A DNA stretch of 64,000 nucleotides from Pseudomonas graminis (GTDB taxonomy: Bacteria > Pseudomonadota > Gammaproteobacteria > Pseudomonadales > Pseudomonadaceae), in NCBI RefSeq assembly GCF_001705435.1, contig NZ_MDEN01000068.1, positions 400,704 through 464,703 of the forward strand, in the 5' to 3' direction. Shown here piece by piece: positions 1 through 8,323 of the stretch. The position numbers and the translations under genes are program-made. Each line of letters starts with the position of its first letter. Position 1 is the first letter of the stretch. The notes under the pieces were generated by a model that worked only from the letters and a program-made list of their open reading frames with translations, ran no database searches and was not told the DNA's origin.

Positions 1-192
1 ATATCCCCTCGGCACGCGCACAGCACCGAACCCGGCCTGTTTGAGCCACTTGATGGGCTCGTATGGGAGAGTACGAGCGTTTTCTCGCTCAACGGTGCCC
101 GCTGCAATGTGCTGGAACAACGGCCGAAAACGATTGGCGAGTGCTTCGTAGTCGGTGCCCAGAGAAAGCGGATTGTTTGGCGTGTCAGGCAT
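1..192 (-). CDS. SfnB/DszC-like acyl-CoA-dehydrogenase-family monooxygenase (N-terminal part)
   Basis: The first 64 codons of a gene that runs off the left edge, starting MPDTPNNPLS at 192. The segment (two short helices, then a WLKQAGFGAVRVP stretch) matches the N-terminus of the acyl-CoA-dehydrogenase-fold flavin monooxygenases related to DszC and SfnB, which act on organosulfur compounds. It is divergent from sfnG across a roughly 400-bp regulatory region, which fits a sulfur-scavenging role. Only the N-terminal domain is visible, so the substrate is unknown; the family call rests on this segment and the neighbour. Confidence 0.7.
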   Translation of the reverse strand, partial: MPDTPNNPLSLGTDYEALANRFRPLFQHIAAGTVERENARTLPYEPIKWLKQAGFGAVRVPRGY

Positions 193-251
193 GGGGAACT
201 CCCGTGATGATGAAAGCCGCTCGGTGGTAACGGCGTTAAATACATCCGATG

Positions 252-267
252 TGCATGCACCATGCCG
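252..267 (-). promoter_or_regulatory. Candidate sigma-54 promoter for the sfnB-like gene
   Basis: On the minus strand the sequence reads CGGCAT-G-N4-ATGCA, keeping the invariant -24 GG and -12 GC with correct spacing. It lies about 60 bp upstream of the start at 192. It deviates from the consensus TGGCAC-R-N4-TTGCW at three positions, so it is weaker than the plus-strand site. Confidence 0.4.
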
Positions 268-318
268 AAACATAAATAGCCGAGTCATCGCGGTTAATCC
301 GTTGAATCCACGGACGCT

Positions 319-338
319 ACTGTTGATGCATCAACAGT
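319..338. promoter_or_regulatory. Perfect 20-bp palindrome, candidate SfnR enhancer site
   Basis: The half-site ACTGTTGATG is followed directly by its exact reverse complement. It sits midway between the two candidate sigma-54 promoters, about 160 bp upstream of the one for sfnG, the usual place for an enhancer-binding-protein site. In P. putida sfn genes are activated by the sigma-54-dependent regulator SfnR; assigning this palindrome to SfnR is inference. Confidence 0.5.
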
Positions 339-496
339 TGTGCTGTTTCGCTGGCTGCCCCGCGACAGCGTTTCACGGCGTGCGGTAAAGACAACTGTTT
401 GCGTGGAAACACCTGTTCAGCAAAACGTTGTTTGCCAGACGTCGAATAAAGACATGGCCCGGTCGTAACCTATTGAAAAGGCAGGGTATAAACAGC

Positions 497-512
497 TGGC
501 ACAGTTGCTGCT
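497..512 (+). promoter_or_regulatory. Sigma-54 promoter for sfnG
   Basis: TGGCACAGTTGCTGCT matches the consensus TGGCAC-R-N4-TTGCW at all but one position, with -24 GG and -12 GC at the correct spacing. It lies 81 bp upstream of the sfnG start. Sigma-54 control of sfnG is established in P. putida, which supports the site. Confidence 0.75.
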
Positions 513-592
513 ATTTCCTCATCAGGCAGGTAGACACACCGTACTTGGCGACCACGCCGGGCGGCTTCCTTGCTCTATTTGGAGATAGGCAG

Positions 593-1693
593 ATGAGTCA
601 GAACGCAATTAAATTCGCTTACTGGGTACCTAACGTCAGCGGCGGTTTGATCGTCAGTAAAATCGAGCAGCGCACTGACTGGGGCATCGAGTACAACCGC
701 AAGCTGGCGCAGATTGCTGAAAAGTCGGGCTTTGAGTACGGGCTCACGCAAATCCGTTTCACAGCCGGCTACGGCGCCGACAACCAGCATGAGTCCGTTG
801 CGTTCAGCCATGCGTTGTTGGCGGCGACCGAGAAACTCAAGGTGATCGCCGCCATCCTCCCCGGGCCCTGGACGCCCGCCGTCGTTGCCAAGCAACTGGC
901 GACGATCGATCAACTCACGGCCGGCCGTGTGGCGATCAACATTGTCAGTGGCTGGTTCAAAGGTGAATTCCAAGCCATTGGTGAGCCATGGCTCGAGCAT
1001 GACGAGCGCTACCGTCGTTCGGAGGAGTTCATCCAGGCGTTGAAAGGCATCTGGACAACCGACAATTTCACCTTCAAAGGCGATTTCTATCGCTTCCACA
1101 ATTACACGCTGCGTCCGAAACCCATTCAGCAACCCCACCCTGAAATCTTTCAGGGCGGCAGCTCCCGCGCCGCCCGCGACATGGCTGCACGCGTCTCCGA
1201 CTGGTACTTCACCAATGGCAACACGGTAGAAGGCATCAAGGCGCAGGTGGATGATATTCGCGCGAAGGCAGTGGCCAACGGGCATTCGGTCAAGATCGGC
1301 GTCAACGCTTTCATCATCGCTCGCGAAACCGAAGAGCAAGCGCGCGCGGTGCTTCAGGAAATCATCGATCAGGCTGATCCTGAAGCGGTGAATGCGTTCG
1401 GCGATGCGGCAAAACAGGCCGGCAAGGCCAGCCCTGAAGGCGAGGGTAATTGGGCCAAGTCCACGTTCGAAGACCTGGTCCAATACAACGACGGGTTTAA
1501 AACGAATCTGATTGGGACGCCGAAACAGATTGCCGAGCGCATTGTGGCGTTGAAAGCCGTGGGCGTGGACCTGGTGCTCTCTGCCTTTCTGCACTTTCAG
1601 GAGGAAGTGGCGTATTTCGGTGAACACGTACTGCCACTTGTACGGGAGCTGGAAGCGTCAGATCACACTGTTTCTGTGGCTCAAAGCGCTTGA
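593..1693 (+). CDS. sfnG: FMNH2-dependent dimethylsulfone monooxygenase SfnG
   Basis: A 366-residue luciferase-fold flavin monooxygenase, full length for SfnG. The family converts dimethylsulfone to methanesulfinate using FMNH2 supplied by a separate reductase, as part of organosulfur scavenging under sulfate limitation. Recognisable blocks are the N-terminal KFAYWVPNVSGGLIVSKIEQ, the RVAINIVSGWFKGEF segment and the EIFQGGSS block near residue 190. The ATG at 593 is chosen because GGAGAT precedes it; a longer in-frame TTG at 428 would run through the sigma-54 promoter. Its 3' end overlaps the convergent MFS gene by 36 bp. Confidence 0.93.
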   Translation: MSQNAIKFAYWVPNVSGGLIVSKIEQRTDWGIEYNRKLAQIAEKSGFEYGLTQIRFTAGYGADNQHESVAFSHALLAATEKLKVIAAILPGPWTPAVVAKQLATIDQLTAGRVAINIVSGWFKGEFQAIGEPWLEHDERYRRSEEFIQALKGIWTTDNFTFKGDFYRFHNYTLRPKPIQQPHPEIFQGGSSRAARDMAARVSDWYFTNGNTVEGIKAQVDDIRAKAVANGHSVKIGVNAFIIARETEEQARAVLQEIIDQADPEAVNAFGDAAKQAGKASPEGEGNWAKSTFEDLVQYNDGFKTNLIGTPKQIAERIVALKAVGVDLVLSAFLHFQEEVAYFGEHVLPLVRELEASDHTVSVAQSA

Positions 1694-2941
1694 GGTACGG
1701 GTCACAAACCACACAATCAACGCAGCGGCGCTGATGCAGGCGCCCAGCAGGCTCACGGCAGACCATCCCCAGCGCGCATAAGCCTGGGTTGCAGCCACCG
1801 CGCCTGATGCGCTGCCTATCGAGTAGAAACACATGTACGCCCCGACCACTCGACTTTGAGCATCGGGGCGCGCCGCGAAGATCAGGTTCTGACTGGTGAC
1901 ATGGACTGCCTGGACGGCGAAGTCGAGCAGGATCACGCCGCAGACGAAGGCCAGCAGTGACGTCTGCGCAAAGCTGATGGGTAACCAGGAAAACGTCAGC
2001 ACGCCCAGCGCAACGCCGGTGACTCGTTGCCCCAGCCCCTGATCGGCCCAGCGTCCTGCCCTTCTGGCGGCCAGCGCACCTGCCACTCCGGCCAGACCGA
2101 ACAGGCCAATGACCGTGTGCGAAAGCGAGAGCGGCGGGGCGCTCAAGGGCAGCACCATCGCCGTCCACAACACAGAAAACGCCGCGAAGATGAGCAGCGC
2201 CAGCACCCCGCGTATCCTCAACACAGGCTCACTGATCACCAGCTTGAAAACCGACCCGATCAGGTTCAGGTAGGTGCCTGAGCCGCGGGGCGATGGGGAG
2301 TCAGGCAAGCCTTGCCACAGCACTGCGCAGAGCGTGAGCATCAAGCCCGAGGACACGAAATACACCGCACGCCAGCCCGCCAGGTCCGCAACGAGGCCTG
2401 AGGCAAAACGCGCCATAAGAATCCCCAGCACAATGCCGCTGGTGACCGTGCCAACGATCTGCCCCCGTTGTGACGGCGCGGCAAGGACGGCGGCATAGGC
2501 GACCAGCACCTGAACCACCACGGCCATCAAACCCACGACGATCAAGGCCCCCAGTAGCGCCAGCCACGACGGCGCCGCGCCGACTGCTGCAAGCGCAATG
2601 GCCGATATGGCTGTCTGACCCAGCACCAGCCTTTTGCGGTTGACCCGATCACCCAATGGGACGATGAGCAGCAAACCCAGTGCATAACCGGCCTGAGTCG
2701 CCGTGACGACGACGCCGATCAGTCCTGCGTCAACGGCCAGACTGTAGGCCATGGCGTCGAGCAGGGGCTGGGCGAAATAAACATTGGCAACCGCCAGCGC
2801 ACAGGTGACCGATAACAAAAGCGTCAGCCACGGCGACAGCGCCGGTTCTTGGGGGATGACGTCCGGACTTCTGTGCGGCCTGGATGGCGGTGGACAAGAT
2901 GGGGACAGTCGTCCCAGTCTCGAATCAGTACCCTCTGTCAT
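1658..2941 (-). CDS. MFS transporter (drug/proton antiporter type)
   Basis: A 427-residue protein with twelve likely membrane helices and a polar 35-residue N-terminus. It carries the MFS motif A region GDRVNRKRL after helix 2, and Pro-rich and Gly-rich helices typical of DHA1/YnfM-like exporters. The ATG at 2941 has a good Shine-Dalgarno (AAGGAG). It is divergent from an HxlR regulator across 135 bp holding an inverted repeat, so it is probably the regulator's target. The substrate is unknown; export of a toxic small molecule is likeliest by family. Confidence 0.85.
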   Translation of the reverse strand: MTEGTDSRLGRLSPSCPPPSRPHRSPDVIPQEPALSPWLTLLLSVTCALAVANVYFAQPLLDAMAYSLAVDAGLIGVVVTATQAGYALGLLLIVPLGDRVNRKRLVLGQTAISAIALAAVGAAPSWLALLGALIVVGLMAVVVQVLVAYAAVLAAPSQRGQIVGTVTSGIVLGILMARFASGLVADLAGWRAVYFVSSGLMLTLCAVLWQGLPDSPSPRGSGTYLNLIGSVFKLVISEPVLRIRGVLALLIFAAFSVLWTAMVLPLSAPPLSLSHTVIGLFGLAGVAGALAARRAGRWADQGLGQRVTGVALGVLTFSWLPISFAQTSLLAFVCGVILLDFAVQAVHVTSQNLIFAARPDAQSRVVGAYMCFYSIGSASGAVAATQAYARWGWSAVSLLGACISAAALIVWFVTRTSSALSHRNSVI

Positions 2942-2964
2942 AACCCGCTCCTTGCCGGTAGACT

Positions 2965-3020
2965 GGTTGCAATCTGCAACCTGCTTGGATTCTGGCTTAA
3001 TCCTGTTTTAGTTTGCAACC
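2965..3020. promoter_or_regulatory. Candidate HxlR operator between divergent genes
   Basis: A dyad GGTTGCA-N3-TGCAACC occupies 2965-2981, and a third half-site TTGCAACC lies at 3013-3020 inside the divergent MFS/HxlR spacer. Perfect 7-bp arms and repetition of the half-site suggest the binding site of the adjacent winged-helix regulator. The pairing of regulator and site is inference from position. Confidence 0.55.
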
Positions 3021-3076
3021 AGATTTTTCAGGTGTTGCGCAGGGCTCCACCTGACTCACGGCTCGGAAGGTTAAAA

Positions 3077-3535
3077 ATGCTCGACCACGATTCCTCACAC
3101 CGTCACGAGTGCCCGGTTGCCAGAGCATCGGAGGTCATCGGTGACCGATGGTCGTTGCTCATCGTCCGCGATGCGTTCGACGATATTCGTCGATTCAGCG
3201 AGTTTCAAAAGAGCCTGGGCGTGGCCAAGAATATTCTGGCTGCGCGCTTGAAGGCGTTGGTCGAGGTCGGGGTGTTTGAGATTTGCCCGGCGTCCGATGG
3301 CAGCGCCTACAAGGAATACGTCCTCACCGAAAAAGGACGTGAACTATTTCCGATCGTGGTCAGCCTGCGTCAGTGGGGCGAACGTTTTCAGTTTGCACCC
3401 CATGAAACCCGCTCAGTGCTGGTGGACAACGCAACCGGTCAGCCGGTGATGAGGATGGCGGTTCAATCTGCGAGTGGCGAGACGCTTGGGCCAGCGGATT
3501 GCCATCGCATCAGAGTCACGCCTGACGATGTTTGA
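3077..3535 (+). CDS. HxlR-family winged-helix transcriptional regulator
   Basis: A 152-residue regulator. The N-terminal CPVARASEVIGDRWSLLIVR block with one Cys is the HxlR signature: the Cys is the usual redox or electrophile-sensing residue, and the following helices and wing (residues about 20-100) bind DNA. The C-terminal 45 residues extend beyond the core domain. The start is the ATG after GGAAGG; the longer upstream reading would cross the operator. It probably represses the divergent MFS exporter and itself. Confidence 0.88.
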   Translation: MLDHDSSHRHECPVARASEVIGDRWSLLIVRDAFDDIRRFSEFQKSLGVAKNILAARLKALVEVGVFEICPASDGSAYKEYVLTEKGRELFPIVVSLRQWGERFQFAPHETRSVLVDNATGQPVMRMAVQSASGETLGPADCHRIRVTPDDV

Positions 3536-3584
3536 ATCTTGAAAACAGCGCGTGGCACCATCAGCTGGGCTGAATCGCTGACAG

Positions 3585-3609
3585 AAACCGCCCGAATCAG
3601 GCGGTTTTT
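3585..3609. terminator. Bidirectional rho-independent terminator
   Basis: An 8-bp stem AAACCGCC/GGCGGTTT with a 7-base loop is followed by a T-run on the plus strand and preceded by an A-run that serves the minus strand. It separates the HxlR gene from the convergent end of the sugar-acid operon. Confidence 0.85.
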
Positions 3610-3631
3610 CACTGCTCCCACGGCTTGACCG

Positions 3632-5212
3632 TCAAAGCGGCCCATTCGTATGTTGCCCATCCACCAGCCGCTGAATCCCCAACGGGTTAGCGTCTTGCAG
3701 CGCAGGGGGCAGCAAAGCATCGGGGTAATTCTGGAAGCACACCGGGCGCAGGAAGCGGTCAATGGCCAATGTCCCCACCGACGTCCCGCGTGCGTCCGAC
3801 GTCGCCGGGTACGGGCCGCCATGCACCATGGTCTCGGTGACTTCCACCCCCGTCGGATAGCCATTCAACAGAATCCGGCCGACTTTTTCCTGTAAAAACT
3901 CGGTCAGCCAGCGGTATTCCAGCAGCTCATCGGCTTCGCCGAGGACGGTGGCCGTCAACTGCCCGCGCAGGCCATTGAGTGCTGCGGCCAGTTGCGCCTG
4001 GTCGGCAACTTCAATAACGATCGTGGCCGGCCCGAATACCTCTTCCTGGAGCAGTTCGTCACCCTTGAGCAGCAAGCTGACGTCGGCTTTGAACAACTGC
4101 GGTTGGGCTTGTGTACCCTGTTGCGGACGTCCCGCCAGATGCTTCACGCCCGGGTGCGCGAGCAAGTGTTGCAGCCCCTTGCTGTAGCTGGCGAGGGCGC
4201 CGACGTTGAGCATGGTCTGCGCCGGTTGATCGTTCATCTGTGCAGTGAAGCGCTCCAGGAACGCCGTGAAATCGGCCGACTGCACGCCGATGATCAGCCC
4301 GGGGTTGGTGCAAAACTGCCCGCAATCCAGGGTCACCGAGGCAGCGAGCTCGTTGGCGAGGGTGTCGCCACGCACCTTAAGGGCCTGGGGGAGAATGATC
4401 ACCGGGTTGATGCTCGACATCTCGGCGAACACCGGAATCGGCTGGGGACGCTCCGCCGCCATCTTGCACAAGGCGTTGCCGCCTTTGAGAGAACCGGTGA
4501 ACCCCACGGCCTGAATCGCTGGATGCTTGACCAGCCACTCGCCGACGCCCCCGCCATAGATCATGTTGAACACACCGTCGGGCATACCGGTGCGCGCCGC
4601 GGCACGCATGATCGCGTCCGCCACCCATTCGGCGGTGGCCATGTGGCCGCTGTGGGCTTTGAACACCACCGGGCAGCCCGCCGCCAAGGCAGAGGCGGTA
4701 TCGCCACCGGCAGTGGAAAACGCCAGCGGGAAGTTGCTGGCGCCGAACACGGCCACCGGACCCAGCGCGATTCGGAACTGACGCAAATCGGGGCGGGGCA
4801 GGGGTCTACGATCCGGCAGGGCGCGATCAATGCGTGCCCCGTAAAAGTCACCGCGCCGCAGCACGTTGGCGAACAGGCGCATTTGCCCGCTGGTGCGACC
4901 ACGCTCGCCCTGGATACGCCCGGCAGGCAACGCCGTCTCACGGCAGACAGTGCTGACAAAATCGTCGCCCAAGGCATCCAGCTCGTCGGCGATGGTGTCG
5001 AGAAATTCGGCGCGGCACGAGGCGGGCAGATTGCGGTAAATCGGGTAGGCACTAGCGGCCGCCTTGGCCGCCGCGTCGACTTCGTCTTGCGTCGCCTGGA
5101 TGAAATGACCTGGGAGGGCCTCGTCTGTGGTCGCATCGAAGCTTTGCAACTGCACACTGCCGGCGCCGAGTCGCTGTCCGCCGATGTAGTTCAGACCGAG
5201 AATCTGAGTCAT
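3632..5212 (-). CDS. NADP/NAD-dependent alpha-ketoglutaric semialdehyde dehydrogenase
   Basis: A 526-residue aldehyde dehydrogenase of the KGSADH branch, which oxidises 2,5-dioxovalerate to 2-oxoglutarate, the last step of non-phosphorylative pentose, aldarate and hydroxyproline breakdown. The catalytic Cys is C301 in GQFCTNPG, and the general-base Glu lies in FAEMSSINP. Cofactor-binding GPVAVFGASNFP and the FTGS turn are present. The ATG at 5212 follows AGGAG; an upstream in-frame reading to 5344 lacks support. It is last in a four-gene operon, 107 bp after the dehydratase, and ends at a terminator. Confidence 0.9.
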   Translation of the reverse strand: MTQILGLNYIGGQRLGAGSVQLQSFDATTDEALPGHFIQATQDEVDAAAKAAASAYPIYRNLPASCRAEFLDTIADELDALGDDFVSTVCRETALPAGRIQGERGRTSGQMRLFANVLRRGDFYGARIDRALPDRRPLPRPDLRQFRIALGPVAVFGASNFPLAFSTAGGDTASALAAGCPVVFKAHSGHMATAEWVADAIMRAAARTGMPDGVFNMIYGGGVGEWLVKHPAIQAVGFTGSLKGGNALCKMAAERPQPIPVFAEMSSINPVIILPQALKVRGDTLANELAASVTLDCGQFCTNPGLIIGVQSADFTAFLERFTAQMNDQPAQTMLNVGALASYSKGLQHLLAHPGVKHLAGRPQQGTQAQPQLFKADVSLLLKGDELLQEEVFGPATIVIEVADQAQLAAALNGLRGQLTATVLGEADELLEYRWLTEFLQEKVGRILLNGYPTGVEVTETMVHGGPYPATSDARGTSVGTLAIDRFLRPVCFQNYPDALLPPALQDANPLGIQRLVDGQHTNGPL

Positions 5213-5319
5213 GTCAGGGCTCCTGATTGATTGAGTAAATGTCGGGACTCCCGCTGAGCCAAGCGGCTCCCCATCGTGCCGGACGACGGAAGCCGGAGTG
5301 CTGGAGTGAATGAAAGGTC

Positions 5320-6876
5320 TTACGTGATCGCCCCGATCTGCCAAGGCACGAACTCGTTCTGGCCGTAGCCATGCTGTTCGCTTTTGCTTTTGTCACCCGA
5401 GGCGATGCGCAGCATCATGCGGAAGATGTAGTCACCGCGTTCCTCGATGGTCATGGTGCCGTCGGCAATCCCGCCGCAGTTGACGTCCATGTCTTCTTCC
5501 TGCGTTTCCCACAGACGGGTGTTGGTGGCGAGCTTGATGGACGGCGAGGGCGCACAGCCATACGCCGAACCGCGCCCCGTGGTGAAGGCAATCAGGTTGG
5601 CCCCGCCCGCGACTTGGCCGGTGGCAGAGATCGGGTCGTAGCCGGGGGTGTCCATGAACACCAGGCCGTGTGCCCTGACGGTTTCAGCGTATTCGTAGAC
5701 ATCCACCAGATCGGTGGAGCCCGCTTTGGCGACGGCACCCAGGGATTTTTCCAGAATGGTGGTCAAGCCTCCGGCTTTGTTGCCCGCTGAAGGGTTATTG
5801 TTCAGCTCGGCGTCCATCCGCTTGCAATAGGCTTCCCACCAGTGGATACGGGCGATGAGTTTCTCACCGACGTTCTGGCTGACGGCGCGGCGGGTCAGCA
5901 AGTGCTCGGCGCCGTAGACCTCCGGCGTTTCCGACAGAATCGCGGTGCCGCCGGCCGCCACCAGACGATCGACTGCATTGCCCAATGCAGGGTTGGCCGT
6001 GATGCCCGAATAACCGTCGGATCCACCGCATTGCAGGCCGATGATCAGGTGTTTGGCGCTGACGGGTTCGCGTTTGACGTGGTTTGCCTCTGCCAGCAAG
6101 GACTTGACTTGCGCGATGCCGCTGGCAATGGTTTTCGACGTGCCGCCCGTGCCCTGAATGGTGAAGGTGCGCAGCGAATGGCTGCTGGTCAGGCCCTGGG
6201 CCGCCAGCAGATCGGGGATCTGATTGGTCTCGCAACCCAGGCCGATCATCAGGACCGAGGCAAAGTTCGGGTGAACGGCATAGCCGCCAAGGGTCCTGCG
6301 CAACATGGCCAGCGCCTCGCCACCCGGATCGACCGCGCAGCCCACGCCGTGGGTGAGGGCAACGACACCGTCGACGTTGGGGTATTCAATCAGCGCCTCA
6401 GGGTGAATGTCGCGGCGAAAATAGTCGGCAATCGCCCGCGCCACCGTGGCCGAACAATTGACCGACGTCAGAATGCCGATGTAATTGCGAGTGGCCACAC
6501 GGCCATCGGCGCGCACGATGCCCATGAACGTCTCTGCGGTGGGGGCAGGACTGCCTTTGGCGTCGACACCGAACGCGTAGTCCCGAGAGAAATCCCCCAT
6601 GGCGACGTTGTGGACATGCACGTGCTGCCCCGCTTCGATGGGCTGGCTGGCGAAGCCGATGATCTGACCGTAGCGGCGCACGGGTTGGCCCACGTCGATA
6701 TGACGGGCCGCGACTTTGTGACCGGAAGGCACAGGCTCAAGCACCTCGATACCTTCGGTTTGAAGCACCAGACCTTTGATCAGTGGTTGCCGCGCGATCA
6801 GCACATCGTCCAGCGGGTTGAGTCTGATCACGGCATGGGCAGCGGTGTCGCTGCCTGTTGTTGTTATGAGCTGCAT
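5320..6876 (-). CDS. UxaA/GarD-family sugar-acid dehydratase
   Basis: A 518-residue protein with an N-terminal SAF domain (residues about 10-95, ending near the VHVHN stretch) and a C-terminal galactarate/altronate dehydratase domain containing the VDGVVALTHGVGCA, IIGLQCGGSDGYSGITANP and CAPSPSIKLATN blocks. The family eliminates water from hexarates or hexonates in an iron-dependent reaction. GAGG precedes the ATG. Its place between an importer and KGSADH suggests galactarate or a related aldarate as substrate. In the usual pathway the product is 5-keto-4-deoxyglucarate; the exact substrate cannot be read from sequence. Confidence 0.85.
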   Translation of the reverse strand: MQLITTTGSDTAAHAVIRLNPLDDVLIARQPLIKGLVLQTEGIEVLEPVPSGHKVAARHIDVGQPVRRYGQIIGFASQPIEAGQHVHVHNVAMGDFSRDYAFGVDAKGSPAPTAETFMGIVRADGRVATRNYIGILTSVNCSATVARAIADYFRRDIHPEALIEYPNVDGVVALTHGVGCAVDPGGEALAMLRRTLGGYAVHPNFASVLMIGLGCETNQIPDLLAAQGLTSSHSLRTFTIQGTGGTSKTIASGIAQVKSLLAEANHVKREPVSAKHLIIGLQCGGSDGYSGITANPALGNAVDRLVAAGGTAILSETPEVYGAEHLLTRRAVSQNVGEKLIARIHWWEAYCKRMDAELNNNPSAGNKAGGLTTILEKSLGAVAKAGSTDLVDVYEYAETVRAHGLVFMDTPGYDPISATGQVAGGANLIAFTTGRGSAYGCAPSPSIKLATNTRLWETQEEDMDVNCGGIADGTMTIEERGDYIFRMMLRIASGDKSKSEQHGYGQNEFVPWQIGAIT

Positions 6877-6931
6877 GACGATTGCCTCGGTTATTCAGTG
6901 AGCGCAATGGGAATGGGGAGAGCAGGGCAGG

Positions 6932-8260
6932 TCAGGCCAATCCACGCTCGCGGTAATCAATCAGGCTGGAGAACAGCATCAAACCGGACGCCATGACGAC
7001 GAAGAAAATCAGCGCCAAGAAGTACGAGCCGGTGTACTGCACGATCAGGCCAATCAGGATGGGCACAATCACACCGACCATGTTGCCGCAGAAGTTCATG
7101 CTGCCGCCCAACACACCGGCTTTGGACTGGCCGCCGAGGATCGCGGGCAGGCACCAGTACATGCCGCACCAGCGAATGAAAAACAGCGCCACACACAGCA
7201 GCGAGATAACAACGACGGCGTTACGGGTATAAGCCACAGCGAGAATGCAAATGGCGGCAATGGCCGCGGAGCCTGCGAACATGCTGCGCATGACGGTGTT
7301 GGGTTGGCCGCCGGCGGCTTTCCATTTGTCGGCCACCCAGCCGCCAAACAATTCGCCGATGAACCCGCACATGAAGATCAGAAAGGTCGCGCCGCCCATG
7401 GCCTTGATGTCCAGGTTATGGGCCTGGTGCAAGTAGCTCGGCATCCAGGTCAGCAGGCCGTAAAACACACTGTTGTAGCAAGCAAAGCCCGCGAACATCG
7501 CCAGCACGGAACGGCTCTTGAGCAATTCCTTGAGGATCGCCTTGCGCCCGCCCGTGGCTTTTCTGGCGGCCTCATTGGCGTCAGTGATGTACGCCAGCTC
7601 TGCCGCATTGACCTTGGGGTGTTCACTGGGGTGGTTTCTGATGTACCACCACGCCCAGACGCCTACGACCATGGTGCCCACGCCGGCGATGACGAAGGCG
7701 ATCCGCCAGGAGTCAAACCAGGTGATCAGTCCCGCAATGAGGATGGCCCCCAGTGCAGTGCCCAGGGGTGCGCCGCCGTCGACGAGGGTCGCGCCGCGAC
7801 CGCGCTCATTGGGCGTCAGCCAGGCACCGTTGAGCTTGGCCCCGGCCGGCATGATCGGCGACTCTGCGACGCCCAGCCCGATGCGCGTGATCAGCAGGGT
7901 GATCCAGTTGTGCGCGCCGCCCGCCAGCGCCTGAAACAGGCCCCAGCCAATGGTGGCAATGCCGACAATATTGCGGGTCTGAAAACGGTCGAGCAGCATG
8001 CCGCCAGGAATCTGCATGAGCGCATACGACCAGAAGAACGCGCTGAGCATCAAACCTTCCAGCGCCGGCGTCATGTTGAAATCAGCGGAGATCAGCGGCA
8101 GCGCAACGGACAAGGAAGCCCGGTCGATGTAGTTGATGGCGGAGAGCAGCAGCAGCAGTAGCAGGAAGATCCTCCATCGCACCGTGGTGGGACGGGCGCT
8201 TGCGGCACTCGTGGAAGCAGCAGGCGTGACGACCTGTACATTGCCAGTGGTCATGTTCAT
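6932..8260 (-). CDS. MFS sugar-acid (anion:cation symporter family) importer
   Basis: A 442-residue, twelve-helix MFS protein. The INYIDRASLSVALPLI block in helix 1 and the LDRFQTRNIV loop mark the ACS family that includes the ExuT, GudP and DgoT transporters for hexuronates, glucarate/galactarate and galactonate. It probably brings in the substrate of the neighbouring dehydratase. Two ATGs (8260 and 8254) share one Shine-Dalgarno (AAGAGTGAG); the first is given. It sits 63 bp after the FAH gene and 55 bp before the dehydratase in the same operon. Confidence 0.87.
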   Translation of the reverse strand: MNMTTGNVQVVTPAASTSAASARPTTVRWRIFLLLLLLLSAINYIDRASLSVALPLISADFNMTPALEGLMLSAFFWSYALMQIPGGMLLDRFQTRNIVGIATIGWGLFQALAGGAHNWITLLITRIGLGVAESPIMPAGAKLNGAWLTPNERGRGATLVDGGAPLGTALGAILIAGLITWFDSWRIAFVIAGVGTMVVGVWAWWYIRNHPSEHPKVNAAELAYITDANEAARKATGGRKAILKELLKSRSVLAMFAGFACYNSVFYGLLTWMPSYLHQAHNLDIKAMGGATFLIFMCGFIGELFGGWVADKWKAAGGQPNTVMRSMFAGSAAIAAICILAVAYTRNAVVVISLLCVALFFIRWCGMYWCLPAILGGQSKAGVLGGSMNFCGNMVGVIVPILIGLIVQYTGSYFLALIFFVVMASGLMLFSSLIDYRERGLA

Positions 8261-8323
8261 CTCACTCTTATGTTTATTATGAAATGCATCCGTTGCTAAG
8301 GGCCCGGTGCAGGGCCTCACCCG

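Noticed and set aside
575..1627. A 350-codon open frame opposite sfnG
   Set aside because: It is the antisense shadow of a well-recognised enzyme; high-GC codon bias keeps the opposite frame open, and its translation has no family features.
3992..5230. A 412-codon open frame opposite the KGSADH gene
   Set aside because: Antisense shadow of a gene with clear catalytic residues; low-complexity Gly/Arg/His-rich translation.
5842..6996. A 384-codon open frame opposite the UxaA-family gene
   Set aside because: Antisense shadow; translation is rich in Arg, Gly, Asp and His, as expected for the complement of high-GC coding sequence.
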